A program made the position numbers and the translations under genes. From CAVTPD01 sp963736575 (GTDB lineage Bacteria; Bacteroidota; Bacteroidia; Cytophagales; JAAEPT01): a stretch of DNA of 64,000 nt. The notes below the pieces were generated by a model, which saw nothing but the letters and a program-made list of their open reading frames with translations, was not told the origin of the DNA and ran no database searches. Shown here piece after piece: positions 26,603 to 35,317 of this stretch (its first letter is position 1; every line of letters begins with the position of its first letter). Location of the stretch: contig CAVTPD010000001.1 of the NCBI GenBank assembly GCA_963736575.1, positions 744,001 to 808,000 on the forward strand. Reading direction: 5' to 3'.

Positions 26603-27760
26603 ATGAATCATACAAGAAATAAATACAAGTCAAGACAGACTAATAAAAAAGCAGTTTCAGAAATAAATCCTGAATTGCTGGTTAAAAAAGCAACTCAAAG
26701 CACCTTTAAAGCATACGTTCCAGAGCGGAATTATACGCAATTAAATTTGCACGCACTTTTGAGTACAAACATTGCTCAAAAAGGCTACATAAATCCTACC
26801 GAGATTCAGGAAAAGTCAATTGATGAATTGATAGCCGGGAAAAATGTAATAGGAATTGCAGCTACAGGAACCGGAAAAACCGGCGCTTTTTTAATCCCTA
26901 TTATACAACAAATTTTAGTAGGTGAAAAGACTACAGGATTGGTAGTTGTGCCAACCCGTGAACTAGCAGAACAGGTAAAGGAAGAATTTGATTCTTTAAC
27001 GAAAGGAACAGGTCTTTCTTCGGCGTGCTTTATTGGTGGTACAAGTGTAGGTAAAGACTTATCTATTGCAAGAAGAAAAATTAACCTAATTGTTGGTACA
27101 CCAGGAAGATTAAATGATTTAATGGACCGAAAGGCCTTGAAGATTAATGCTACTCAAGTTTTGGTGTTAGATGAATTTGACCGCATGCTTGATATGGGAT
27201 TCATTAAGGACATTCAAAAGATTGTTTCTACCATGAGTAACAGAGAACAAACCATGCTTTTTTCGGCAACTATTGACTCTAAGCAAGAAAGGTTAATTCA
27301 AGAGATCATTGAAAATCCATTACGGATAAATGTTTCTAGCGGAACAAAATCCAGCGATAACGTAGATCAAAATATTATACGTGTAGGTAAGGACGAAAAC
27401 AAATTTGACCTTCTTTTTAATCTGGTAAACGAAGCTTCTTTTGAAAAGGTGATCTTATTTGCAGAAACAAAACGTACCGTTGATAAGCTAAGTCAGCAAC
27501 TTATGAAGTTGGGCATAAAGACCGATGTTATACACGGTGACAAAACACAAAGCTATAGATCAAGAGCTATTAAACTCTTTAAATTGGGCAAAACAAAAGT
27601 TTTAGTGGCCACCGATGTTGCCGCTAGAGGGATTGATATTAAAGGCGTTACCCACGTAATTAATTACCAATTGCCACAAACAATGGATAGCTACATACAT
27701 AGAATTGGAAGAACGGGTAGAGCTGAAACTACGGGTACAGCTTATACATTCGTTAATTAA
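26603..27760 (+). CDS. DEAD-box RNA helicase (DEFD motif II)
   Basis: This 385-residue ATP-dependent RNA helicase carries all core motifs: Q motif GYINPTEIQEKSI, Walker A AATGTGKT, PTRELAEQ, TPGR, motif II DEFD (not DEAD), LFSATI, ATDVAARGID and HRIGRTGR. The protein stops right after motif VI with no C-terminal tail. That is usual for this Bacteroidota subgroup and not a truncation. The N-terminus is a basic, disordered 40-residue tail. It is followed after 35 bp by three cold-shock genes, so a role in unfolding RNA at low temperature is likely. Confidence 0.92.
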   Translation: MNHTRNKYKSRQTNKKAVSEINPELLVKKATQSTFKAYVPERNYTQLNLHALLSTNIAQKGYINPTEIQEKSIDELIAGKNVIGIAATGTGKTGAFLIPIIQQILVGEKTTGLVVVPTRELAEQVKEEFDSLTKGTGLSSACFIGGTSVGKDLSIARRKINLIVGTPGRLNDLMDRKALKINATQVLVLDEFDRMLDMGFIKDIQKIVSTMSNREQTMLFSATIDSKQERLIQEIIENPLRINVSSGTKSSDNVDQNIIRVGKDENKFDLLFNLVNEASFEKVILFAETKRTVDKLSQQLMKLGIKTDVIHGDKTQSYRSRAIKLFKLGKTKVLVATDVAARGIDIKGVTHVINYQLPQTMDSYIHRIGRTGRAETTGTAYTFVN

Positions 27761-27795
27761 TACAATAAACAAAACAACACTTAAACAATACAATT

Positions 27796-27987
27796 ATGAA
27801 AGAAGGAACAGTAAAGTTTTTCAATTACGAAAAAGGATTTGGATTTATTACACCAAGTGATTCAAGCGAAGATATTTTCGTTCATACATCAGGTTTAATT
27901 GATGAGATAAGAGAGAACGATAAAGTACAGTACAAAACTGAACAAGGTAAAAAAGGCTTAAACGCCGTAAATGTAGAGGTAATTTAA
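27796..27987 (+). CDS. Cold-shock protein, copy 1
   Basis: A 63-residue CspA-type single OB-fold with RNP1 (KGFGFI, residues 13-18) and RNP2 (DIFVH, 26-30). It binds single-stranded RNA or DNA and acts as an RNA chaperone. Preceded by the recurring ACAATACAATTATG leader and no visible Shine-Dalgarno site. It is the first of three tandem copies after the helicase gene. Confidence 0.94.
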   Translation: MKEGTVKFFNYEKGFGFITPSDSSEDIFVHTSGLIDEIRENDKVQYKTEQGKKGLNAVNVEVI

Positions 27988-28042
27988 GACCTCTTACATT
28001 TAACCATTTAACAAACAATACAACATTTTAAACAATACAATT

Positions 28043-28234
28043 ATGAAAGAAGGAATAGTAAAGTTTTTCAATTACGAAAAAGGATTTGGATTTATTACAC
28101 CAAGTGATTCAAGTGAAGATATTTTCGTTCATACATCAGGTTTAATTGATGAGATAAGAGAGAACGATAAAGTACAGTACAAAACTGAACAAGGTAAAAA
28201 AGGCTTAAATGCAGTAAATGTAGAGGTTATTTAA
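28043..28234 (+). CDS. Cold-shock protein, copy 2
   Basis: A 63-residue CspA-type protein that differs from copy 1 only by Ile for Thr at residue 5. RNP1 and RNP2 are intact. The near-identity of the DNA, including silent sites, implies recent duplication or gene conversion. Confidence 0.94.
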   Translation: MKEGIVKFFNYEKGFGFITPSDSSEDIFVHTSGLIDEIRENDKVQYKTEQGKKGLNAVNVEVI

Positions 28235-28289
28235 GACCTCTTACATTTACCTATTCAATAAATAAAACAACACAATAAATAATACAATT

Positions 28290-28484
28290 ATGAAAGAAGG
28301 AACAGTAAAGTTTTTCAACTACGAAAAAGGATTTGGATTTATTACACCAAGTGATTCAAGTGAAGATATTTTCGTTCATGCATCAGGTTTAATTGATGAG
28401 ATAAGAGAAAACGACCAAGTACAGTATACTACTGAACAAGGTAGAAAAGGTTTAACAGCCGTTAATGTTGAAGTAGTTCAATAA
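28290..28484 (+). CDS. Cold-shock protein, copy 3
   Basis: A 64-residue CspA-type protein with intact RNP1/RNP2. It differs from copies 1 and 2 at several places (HASG for HTSG, NDQVQYTTEQGRKGL) and by a C-terminal VVQ. It is the last of the array, 20 bp before an intrinsic terminator. Confidence 0.94.
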   Translation: MKEGTVKFFNYEKGFGFITPSDSSEDIFVHASGLIDEIRENDQVQYTTEQGRKGLTAVNVEVVQ

Positions 28485-28504
28485 GATTTAAGACTCCAAT
28501 TTAG

Positions 28505-28535
28505 AAGCGACTTTTTAATAATCAGTCGCTTTTTT
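28505..28535 (+). terminator. Terminator of the helicase/cold-shock operon
   Basis: Stem AAGCGACT / AGTCGCTT with an 11-base loop followed by six T's. Confidence 0.85.
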
Positions 28536-28596
28536 AGTTTTAAGGCTTTTAAGTTCTGAAGAGTAATGTTCTATTTTTATTTACGGGTCTTATATT

Positions 28597-28962
28597 TTAG
28601 GCATCACGTAATATCTTTTCCAACTTTTTTCCCTTGGCTAATTCATCTACTAGTTTGTCTAAATACCGTACTTTTTGGGTTAGCGGATTATCAATTTCTT
28701 CTATCCGGTAACCACATATTACCCCTTTAATAAGGTGGGTATTCGGATTTAATTTTGCCTCTTGAAAGAACGTTTTAAAGGTAGCTTCCGAATCAATAAG
28801 CTCTTGTAATTTAGTTTCATCAAATCCAGTTAGCCATTCTATTACCTGATGCAATTCTTCTTTTGTTCTACCTTTCTTTTCCACCTTTGTTATATAAAGC
28901 GGAAAGACAGCAGCAAATGTCATGTTCTCCATTCGTTTGTTGTGCTCGGGTGTTGTTTTCAT
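28597..28962 (-). CDS. DUF2200 family protein
   Basis: I chose the ATG at codon 27 of the longer frame (frame opens at 29040) because the family begins near HNKRMENMTFAAVFP. This gives 121 residues. Conserved parts are YITKVEKKGRTKEELHQVI, EWLTGFDETKLQ and KGVICGYRIEEIDNPL. DUF2200 has no known activity; the YdeI/DUF1801-like fold is suspected. It stands alone, facing the cold-shock operon. Confidence 0.82.
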   Translation of the reverse strand: MKTTPEHNKRMENMTFAAVFPLYITKVEKKGRTKEELHQVIEWLTGFDETKLQELIDSEATFKTFFQEAKLNPNTHLIKGVICGYRIEEIDNPLTQKVRYLDKLVDELAKGKKLEKILRDA

Positions 28963-29135
28963 TACAATAGAAAGTGTCTTCAAATTAATTATTTGCTTGA
29001 GTTTTGAATGATGCATTGTAAGCCTGTTTTCCAAAGACAATACATGCCAATAAAATGAGATAGTTAATTTATGTTATTAAACCGATTCCGGACCTAATAT
29101 TTAATTTACAACTTCCGGTTAAAAAGTAAAATAGA

Positions 29136-30299
29136 ATGAAAAAAGTTATCCTAGTACTACTCACCTTAGTTACATTTTCTCTTCAAGCTCAAACCACTTT
29201 CACCTATGATGGAGTTGGTGATTGGGACGATGAAAATCTTTGGAGCCCAAGCTACCCAGGGACAACCATTAATGACCTTGATGAAGTAATTATTACGGCA
29301 GCAAGTGAAGTAATAATACGCTTTATTACTATAAATGGAACCGTGACTAATGAAGGATATATTCATCATAAGTCATCTTTTAAAGTTAATGGGCTTTTTA
29401 TTAATAACGGAGAGGTTAAAAGCTCATCTAGTATTGATGTTGGCGGTGAAGCAATAAATAACGGTACATGGCAAAGTAATTCATTTTTCGATCTTAGAGA
29501 CGGTGGTTCCTTCATTAATAAAGATCAATTTAGTTCTTTGTCTTTTTTTAAGATTCATAGCGGCGGTATATTAACAAATGAGGGGGTGTTAACTAACACT
29601 TCCGTAGTTTTTGAAAACTTTGGCTCTTTAATAAATAACGGTATACACAATATTGTAGCGGGTATCAAGGGATCAAATGTTAGTCATACCTCAGATGTTG
29701 AATTGAATAAAAGCATAAGGCCAAATACTACAAACTCTGACATTGGGACGTATACCTTTAATAATAGTTTTACGCTAGGGGATAACGGTGCTTTTTATGT
29801 AGATATTGAAACCAATAGTTCGGCTGATGCTTTAATAATAGGGGAAACAGCTACATTAAAAGGGGTCTTAATTGTTACTTTACTGGAAGATGAAAATCAA
29901 ATTGTTTTTGATCCTGAAGTAGGTACCCAATATACCATCATTACTGCCGAAACTATTACCGGTACTTTTAGTGCGTTTCGTTTACCTGAGTTAATGGGTA
30001 AAGAATTTAATATAGTATACAATCCAACTTCAGTTGTTTTGGAAGTTATTGAACCGCTTGGTTTTTCAAATAATGAGCTAAACGCTAAGGTTGATTTTTA
30101 TCCCAACCCAACTAAGGATGTTGTACATGTTAATGGCCTAACACAAGAAAAAAAAGCGATCCTTTATTCAAGTAATGGTATTCAACTTAAAACAATTGAT
30201 TTATCACCAGCCAATTCTCAAATTGATCTAAGTGCTTTATTTAGCGGTTTCTATTACATTCTCATTGGTGATACCAATTACCCAATCATTAAAGAGTAA
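29136..30299 (+). CDS. T9SS-secreted beta-helix-like protein with type A sorting domain
   Basis: This 387-residue protein has a signal peptide (1-18, ending LQAQ). A repetitive middle (about 60-190) has recurring GxxxNxG/INNG turns (TNEGYI, INNGEV, INNGTW, LTNEGV, INNGI), suggesting a right-handed beta-helix or stacked beta-solenoid. A beta-sandwich region (200-300) follows. The C-terminal domain (about 318-387) has VDFYPNPTKDVVHV and ILYSSNGIQLKTIDL, typical of T9SS type A cargo. No catalytic motif was seen, so adhesion or polysaccharide binding are guesses. It stands alone, followed by a repeat-rich gap. Confidence 0.8.
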   Translation: MKKVILVLLTLVTFSLQAQTTFTYDGVGDWDDENLWSPSYPGTTINDLDEVIITAASEVIIRFITINGTVTNEGYIHHKSSFKVNGLFINNGEVKSSSSIDVGGEAINNGTWQSNSFFDLRDGGSFINKDQFSSLSFFKIHSGGILTNEGVLTNTSVVFENFGSLINNGIHNIVAGIKGSNVSHTSDVELNKSIRPNTTNSDIGTYTFNNSFTLGDNGAFYVDIETNSSADALIIGETATLKGVLIVTLLEDENQIVFDPEVGTQYTIITAETITGTFSAFRLPELMGKEFNIVYNPTSVVLEVIEPLGFSNNELNAKVDFYPNPTKDVVHVNGLTQEKKAILYSSNGIQLKTIDLSPANSQIDLSALFSGFYYILIGDTNYPIIKE

Positions 30300-30322
30300 A
30301 TAGATATCTTTTATCGATTAAG

Positions 30323-30396
30323 CTGCATCTAGTCTTAGTGCCTCACTAAGGCTTTTGCTTTTATGCTAAATTTAAAAATTTGGTTTTAGCGAGACG
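30323..30396 (+). repeat. Dispersed hairpin element, copy 1
   Basis: Begins with a 10-bp hairpin AGTCTTAGTG / CACTAAGGCT, then an AT-rich spacer and a conserved TTTTAGCGAGACG end. It matches 34354-34426 at about 70 percent by eye, with a compensatory change in the stem. The rest of 30397-30683 holds no supported gene. Confidence 0.6.
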
Positions 30397-30683
30397 AAGA
30401 TCAGAGAGCAGTTTTTAGTTTCAATACAACGATACACAAATCGCTATTCTCTTACGACCTCGTTAAGGTTTACTAAAAGAGGGTTAGTGGAGGTTGGATT
30501 AATGACTTCCGATTAGGAAGCATAAAACTCATACTTAAGAAACTGGATGGGTGGTTGAGAAATCGTTTGAGATATTGTATATGGTCCCGTCCCGACCTAA
30601 GGTGCGGGATAAATAGTGTGAGGGGCACTATGGCTCAGTTCGGGTCAGAGCCGTCTGCTCGATTATCCAATAGCTTTTTTCCT

Positions 30684-31139
30684 TTAAAGAATTCGGATTG
30701 AGCTAAAAAAAGCCCAAGCAATAAATAGAAATTGTAATGGTATTCTAAACCATAGATAAGAAAGACCATTTCCATCAAATGTTCCTTTTTGATAATCAAT
30801 ATTGTGAATTGAAGCATAAATATTTGCAGGCAACATCAATAAAAGGAAAATAATTAAAGTCCCTCCACTAATCACTTTCAGTTTTGGAATAAGCAAACCA
30901 ATTGCTAAAAGGATTTCAAAAAGTCCTGTGAGATAAACAAGATTGGTTTTGAATGGAATAAATTGAGGTATCATCATTGACATTCCTTTGGTAAATGCGA
31001 AATGTCCAATTGCCGTAAAGCATAACATTACAGACATTGAAATTCTTGCTGATAAGGTAAAATTGTATTCCTTATTGATGATTTTTATCACAAAAATTGC
31101 AATCACAAAACTTGATAAAAGCACTACAAATGGTTTCAT
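30684..31139 (-). CDS. DoxX-like four-helix membrane protein
   Basis: I chose the ATG at codon 22 of the longer frame (MKPFVVLLS), because the membrane domain begins there; this gives 151 residues. Four hydrophobic helices are visible (about 1-20, 28-48, 68-88, 94-115), with a DoxX-like FTAIGHF near 42 and LTGLFEILLAIGLLIP near 70-85. The DoxX superfamily is linked to redox or small-molecule metabolism in the inner membrane, but function is unproven. It lies 64 bp downstream of a Crp/Fnr-type regulator gene in the same direction and is its likely target. Confidence 0.75.
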   Translation of the reverse strand: MKPFVVLLSSFVIAIFVIKIINKEYNFTLSARISMSVMLCFTAIGHFAFTKGMSMMIPQFIPFKTNLVYLTGLFEILLAIGLLIPKLKVISGGTLIIFLLLMLPANIYASIHNIDYQKGTFDGNGLSYLWFRIPLQFLFIAWAFFSSIRIL

Positions 31140-31203
31140 ATTGTCTTCTTTTGACTCACTTACAAAGCTCATAAATGAATTTCGAGTAGACAATGAACCC
31201 AAG

Positions 31204-31770
31204 TTAATTAATTCGTTTGCGTATCCTACTTAAGGCTTGAGGTGTAACACCAATATAAGAAGCAATGTATTTTAATGGGATTTGTTTTAATAATTTTGGA
31301 CGTTCCGTGAACAAGTCCAAATAACGTTCTTCTGCTGTTTTGTTTAGCAGAGAAATTTCCCTTTTCGACTTTATTAAAAACATATTCTCCGCCATTCTCC
31401 TCCCAATCAAATTTCCGCATTCGTTTTCTTTATAAACCTCTTGAAGGTCTTTGAATGATATTCGCCACAAAGTTGTGCTTGTCAGTGTTTCTATTTGATA
31501 ATGAGAAGGGGTTTGTGTGATAAAGGAATCATAAGAAGTCACAAATTCGTTTTCAAATAAAAATCCAAAGGTTAATACACTTTCCTCTTTTGGGATATAA
31601 AGTCTCACTATCCCTTCGGAAATAAAAGATAAGTAGTTTTCAATCGCTCCAATTTTTATTATGGTTGAATTCGTATTTATTTTTTTCTTGTGCAATTTTG
31701 AAGAAAAACAATTCCAATCAGATTCGCTCATTGGATAAATACTGTCAATGAACTTTTTAATTTCTTCCAT
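31204..31770 (-). CDS. Crp/Fnr-family transcription regulator 1
   Basis: The open frame extends upstream to 31968, but the regulator domain starts at MEEIKKFIDSIYPM (ATG at 31770), giving 188 residues. An N-terminal cupin-like nucleotide-binding fold (about 20-115) lacks the cAMP-binding Arg-Ser/Thr signature. The C-terminal helix-turn-helix is seen in IPLKYIASYIGVTPQALSR (near 162-180). Cysteine clusters for Fe-S are absent. It lies upstream of the DoxX-like gene. It is one of three similar regulators within 5 kb, each heading its own gene set. Confidence 0.85.
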   Translation of the reverse strand: MEEIKKFIDSIYPMSESDWNCFSSKLHKKKINTNSTIIKIGAIENYLSFISEGIVRLYIPKEESVLTFGFLFENEFVTSYDSFITQTPSHYQIETLTSTTLWRISFKDLQEVYKENECGNLIGRRMAENMFLIKSKREISLLNKTAEERYLDLFTERPKLLKQIPLKYIASYIGVTPQALSRIRKRIN

Positions 31771-32110
31771 CCTGTAGTTTTTCAGCTTGTGGCTAACGTT
31801 AAATGTAAAAACTGTAGCGGTTTTGAAACAAAATACTGACTTTCGACCACTTAGCCAATCCTTTGGATTGACGTACTTGAATAAGAGAGGAACAGCTACA
31901 TTTTTACCACTATCCCAGCTATAGTTTTTTACATAGTGTGTGTGCCTTGAATGGTGAATATAGCTCATGAAAATGAGTGTTCCAAAGGGTGTAAGTCGAG
32001 TCGTTACCCTAAGCTAAGTAAGTGGCAAGGTGGTTAGCTGTGAAGCTAGAACTGAAATAAGCCAAAACACGGCATATTTGCTGATTAACAGGTTGTTAGC
32101 TTCGTATTTG
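31771..32110. other. Intergenic stretch with no supported gene
   Basis: The stretch between the regulator start and the end of the next module contains an open but uncharacteristic minus frame and two short GTTAGC-type inverted motifs (near 31792 and 32030-32100). No gene, tRNA or terminator is convincing. Confidence 0.4.
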
Positions 32111-32683
32111 TCACCTTATTTTTTTTGTCCATCCAATACCAAATTGGTATCCAGATTGGGCTTTATCTGCAATCAATGGCACAAAAGCATATACTCCAAT
32201 ATAATTCTGCTTGTTCAATTGGTATTTAGGGTTGAAAATAGCTCCATAATTTAAAAAGACTTCTTTGTTTGAATAGCTTCTTTCGAACCCGAATTTTTCA
32301 TTGACCAACGTCCCTTTGGTTATGGCAAAACTAGCTCCTATTGGTACTTCAAAATTGAGTTGAATTTTTTTGAAATTTAAACTATAACCTAAAAATATAT
32401 TCGGGATTATTCTCATATCAACATCGTCTTTTAAATAAGCGTCCTCTGTGGACTCTCCTTTAAAATCAAAATAAGTGGTTAAGGAAACACCAGTGATAAA
32501 ATGATGCTTTTTTTGGGATAATGGCATTGAAAATTTCCCGTAAGCGCCATAGAAAATTGTTTCATCTCCTGCAAAATTTAATCCTAAATCTATTGTTTTT
32601 TTATTTGTTGTATCCTGAGCAGCGGCTAAAGATGCAACAAATAGAGTTAATATTAAGAGTGTTATTTTAATTTGAAAATACAT
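32111..32683 (-). CDS. Outer-membrane beta-barrel-like protein
   Basis: I chose the ATG at 32683 (MYFQIKITLLILTLF) because it opens a signal peptide ending near SLAAAQ; this gives 190 residues. The rest alternates hydrophobic and polar residues with many aromatic strand ends, as in small outer-membrane barrels. It ends WTKKIR, without a terminal aromatic. It overlaps the upstream esterase gene by 17 bp, so the two are coupled. Ligand or role unknown. Confidence 0.65.
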   Translation of the reverse strand: MYFQIKITLLILTLFVASLAAAQDTTNKKTIDLGLNFAGDETIFYGAYGKFSMPLSQKKHHFITGVSLTTYFDFKGESTEDAYLKDDVDMRIIPNIFLGYSLNFKKIQLNFEVPIGASFAITKGTLVNEKFGFERSYSNKEVFLNYGAIFNPKYQLNKQNYIGVYAFVPLIADKAQSGYQFGIGWTKKIR

Positions 32684-33467
32684 AATCAAGTCCTTTTTTA
32701 AAGCCAATAGTTGTTGCGCCAGAGTGGCCATGTTTTTTAATTATTGAGGTGGATATATTGAAGTTGGAATAGGATCTGTTTTTTAATCGTACTTCCATTT
32801 CTTCAAAAGACGCTAAGTTTACGCCACCTTCAAGAGAGCCCATTCCCGAGAAAAAATTCACATCAAGATCTGTGTGGCTAGCATTATAGTTCTCTTCATA
32901 TTGAAAGACAACGCCAGAGTCGAACCAATAAGAGCAACCTACTGAAATAAATTTATTGAATGGATTGTCAACTCTGTCTTGAAACATTGCGAAATGAGTA
33001 AACAGTCCGCCAAAGGAATTTCCAATTAAGGTTTTGGTGTTCAAAGTGTCGATGCTGTATTTAGCTTCCAACTCTGGGATTAATTCATTCTGTAAAAAAT
33101 GATAAAAATTTTCAGCACCACCTTCTCCATGTTCATACTTTGTAGGTGTATAATCCCGATTCCTTTCACTTGAATTGCCTACAGCCGCAAAAATACAGGG
33201 AGGGATACTACCGTTCTCAGATTTTTCAGAAATAAGATCAGCTATTTCTTCGAATCTAAAATCACCATCAAGCCCTATTATTAGTTGATTTGGCTCCTTG
33301 GGATTATAATTCGAGGGTAAATAAACAAATATTGGGTAGTCATCCTTTATAATGGAAGAAGTAATTGTGAATTCTTCTGTTTCTCCAATAATTTCTATTT
33401 CTTCTTTTTTACAACTAAAAAGAAAGGAGGCTAAAATCAAATAGAGAATAAGTTTTGTGCTTGACAT
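32667..33467 (-). CDS. Alpha/beta-hydrolase lipoprotein, esterase D / enterochelin esterase-like
   Basis: This 266-residue protein has a lipoprotein signal ending FLFSC (Cys at about 19), placing it in the periplasm or outer membrane. The fold shows VYLPSNYNPKEP (near 48), LIIGLDGDF (near 63), a nucleophile elbow LIGNSFGG (G-x-S-x-G, Ser near 152) and a late HGHSG (near 246) for the catalytic His. This is the PF00756 esterase pattern, often acting on siderophore or acyl esters. It is the middle gene of the Crp-esterase-barrel module, 88 bp below the regulator. Substrate unknown. Confidence 0.82.
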   Translation of the reverse strand: MSSTKLILYLILASFLFSCKKEEIEIIGETEEFTITSSIIKDDYPIFVYLPSNYNPKEPNQLIIGLDGDFRFEEIADLISEKSENGSIPPCIFAAVGNSSERNRDYTPTKYEHGEGGAENFYHFLQNELIPELEAKYSIDTLNTKTLIGNSFGGLFTHFAMFQDRVDNPFNKFISVGCSYWFDSGVVFQYEENYNASHTDLDVNFFSGMGSLEGGVNLASFEEMEVRLKNRSYSNFNISTSIIKKHGHSGATTIGFKKGLDYVFSN

Positions 33468-33555
33468 TTTATTTTTTTAGTAAAAATATTTAGTTGTAAA
33501 GTAAATGAATCTTTTAGCAACAAAACTTATTTCAAATCAAGAAAGGCGAACTGAA

Positions 33556-34155
33556 TTATTTTTTATAATAGCTTTTTTTTACTCGGCTATACGTTTCTGG
33601 TGTTAGATTTAAATAGGAAGCGATTAGTTTTTGAGATACTTCACTAAGGAAGCGATTTGACTTCTGTATGGTATCTAAAAATAATTCAAATCTCTTTTCT
33701 GCATTTTTATGTTGTAATAAAAGAGATCTTTTTTCACGTTCCAAATGTACCTGTTCATAGAGTTTAGAATAGATGTAGCAAAAAGCAGGGTTTTCAATTA
33801 GTAGTTTTTCAGAATCCTTTTTCTCTAAGTATAATATTTCACCATCAGATATTGCTTCTTGTATTTGGTTAGAAGGTGTTTCTTCTACAAAACTTGTGAA
33901 GTTATTAAAACTCATACCAGGAAGAGAAATGTCTATCGTGAACGTTTCATTATCAATTATCACAAATTGATGAACGACTCCTTTTAGAATAAAACTTGTT
34001 TTATTCTCTATTTGGTCCATCTTTAGTATAAAATCACCCTTTTTATACTCCTTTTTTTTAATGTATTGTACAATGTTTTTGAAATCATCTTTTGTTAAAG
34101 GATATACCTGTTCAAAAAAAGAGTATAATATTTCTTCCTCCGAAGCTTTCAACAT
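33556..34155 (-). CDS. Crp/Fnr-family transcription regulator 2
   Basis: This 199-residue regulator has a cyclic-nucleotide-like jelly roll (about 30-120) and a C-terminal winged helix with LIASYLNLTPETYSRVKK (near 178-195). It has no Fe-S cysteines or classic cAMP residues. It heads a minus-strand set with the esterase lipoprotein and the barrel protein. Regulation of those genes is inferred from position. Confidence 0.85.
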   Translation of the reverse strand: MLKASEEEILYSFFEQVYPLTKDDFKNIVQYIKKKEYKKGDFILKMDQIENKTSFILKGVVHQFVIIDNETFTIDISLPGMSFNNFTSFVEETPSNQIQEAISDGEILYLEKKDSEKLLIENPAFCYIYSKLYEQVHLEREKRSLLLQHKNAEKRFELFLDTIQKSNRFLSEVSQKLIASYLNLTPETYSRVKKSYYKK

Positions 34156-34353
34156 TTTTTCAGGGAGTTTAATTTTTGATATTGGTATCTGAAGCTATGC
34201 ATTCTTATACAATGTTAGCATTTCGTTTTTCATTTTTCTTCGATTATTATTTTCTTGACTAAGATTAATTATAGAGTCCTTTAGTTGAATAAATCTAATA
34301 ACACCTTGTTCCCATATATATTCAATAATCCAACTTTTGTTAGCCGTGATAAC

Positions 34354-34426
34354 CTGCTTTTAGTCTTAGCGTTTTGCTAAGACTTCTGCATTTATGGGGA
34401 ATTTAAAATTAGATTTCAGCGAGACG
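34354..34426 (+). repeat. Dispersed hairpin element, copy 2
   Basis: Starts with a perfect 9-bp hairpin AGTCTTAGC-GTTTT-GCTAAGACT and ends with the conserved TTTCAGCGAGACG. It matches 30323-30396. The surrounding gap 34156-34620 has no supported gene. Confidence 0.6.
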
Positions 34427-34620
34427 CTCATATCTTAGTGTAGATTTAGAAAAGCACAATTTATTAACTTGATTTATCAGCATACAACAGGGGAGTGCAA
34501 GACGATGGACGCTAAATATACCATGATATTAAACGGTCTTTTAAGAGCACATGAAATTGGATAAAGCCCTATGTGTATTGCAGATAGAGCTAAAACAAAA
34601 AACATATTTATGCTTCAGTA

Positions 34621-35247
34621 TCAATTTTTTGTCAAGTTAAACCTTGCTCCCAATTGAAGAAAATAAATAAATCCACCCCCTGTGCTGCTGTAAGTAGTCT
34701 GTCCCAATGTTCTTTGTTTCGTTCCGCTTACATTGACACTCCAACCAAAACTAGCATCGGCATAAAAGTATTTTTTAAACGGAAATGCCCTAATTCCCAA
34801 GCGAGGAACAACATAGTTTTTTACTATAGTTTCTTTTTTACCGCTTATTTTATCTTCCATAATAAACCATTCTGGGCCACCAAGAACACCAGCATACATT
34901 CCCTTTCTGTCTTTACGGAAATAGTAGTTGGCAAAAAGTTCAACAGCATTATTTCGACGTACATTAATGTTTTCAGCATTGTTAAAAAATGTTTGAGTAA
35001 TGTTATCTGGTGGAACCACACTAAAACCAATAATACCCATTTGCCAATTAGAAAACTCAATAGAGGTAGAGCCACCACCGCCATTTGCCAAAAACAAAAA
35101 TGGGTAGGTATCAATACTCAACTGCAAAGGGGCTTGGTTAACTCCTTTTCCTAAAAGTTGCCTTTGAAACAAACTTACTTTGTCTTGTGCAAAAAGATAG
35201 GTTGTTGTAATTAATAAAACTGCTAAGAGTGAAATGGATTTTTTCAA
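34621..35247 (-). CDS. Outer-membrane protein of unknown function
   Basis: This 208-residue protein has a signal peptide (1-20, ending YLFAQ) and beta-barrel-like alternation. A glycine patch NGGGGST lies near 56 and the segment ends FLQLGARFNLTKN, with a near-terminal Phe as in barrel proteins. A conserved-looking PRLGIRAFPFKKYFYADASFG stretch (near 150-170) resembles outer-membrane strands. It lies 70 bp downstream of a Crp/Fnr regulator in the same direction. Function unknown. Confidence 0.6.
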   Translation of the reverse strand: MKKSISLLAVLLITTTYLFAQDKVSLFQRQLLGKGVNQAPLQLSIDTYPFLFLANGGGGSTSIEFSNWQMGIIGFSVVPPDNITQTFFNNAENINVRRNNAVELFANYYFRKDRKGMYAGVLGGPEWFIMEDKISGKKETIVKNYVVPRLGIRAFPFKKYFYADASFGWSVNVSGTKQRTLGQTTYSSTGGGFIYFLQLGARFNLTKN

Positions 35248-35317
35248 TGTGCTAAAATTTTAAATTATTTATAACACAAAGTTCAGCGATGTACAGTCTA
35301 TTTTTTGTTGACTATAG

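Larger units (their letters stand above)
27780..28484 (+). repeat. Tandem triplication, period 247 bp, of a cold-shock gene
   Basis: The three csp start codons are exactly 247 bp apart (27796, 28043, 28290). Not only the genes but also the spacers (acaatacaattatg leader, gacctcttacattta trailer) are repeated. Copies 1 and 2 are almost identical; copy 3 has diverged most. Confidence 0.92.

Noticed and set aside
27602..27760. Truncation of the DEAD-box helicase
   Set aside because: It ends right after motif VI, but this short form with DEFD is normal for a Bacteroidota helicase subgroup as I know it.
31771..32110. Integron attC-like sites around the Crp modules
   Set aside because: GTTAGC-type motifs are present but no convincing paired core sites and no integrase in the window.
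34654..35154. 166-codon plus-strand ORF
   Set aside because: Antisense shadow of the outer-membrane protein gene, which has a signal peptide and regulator context.
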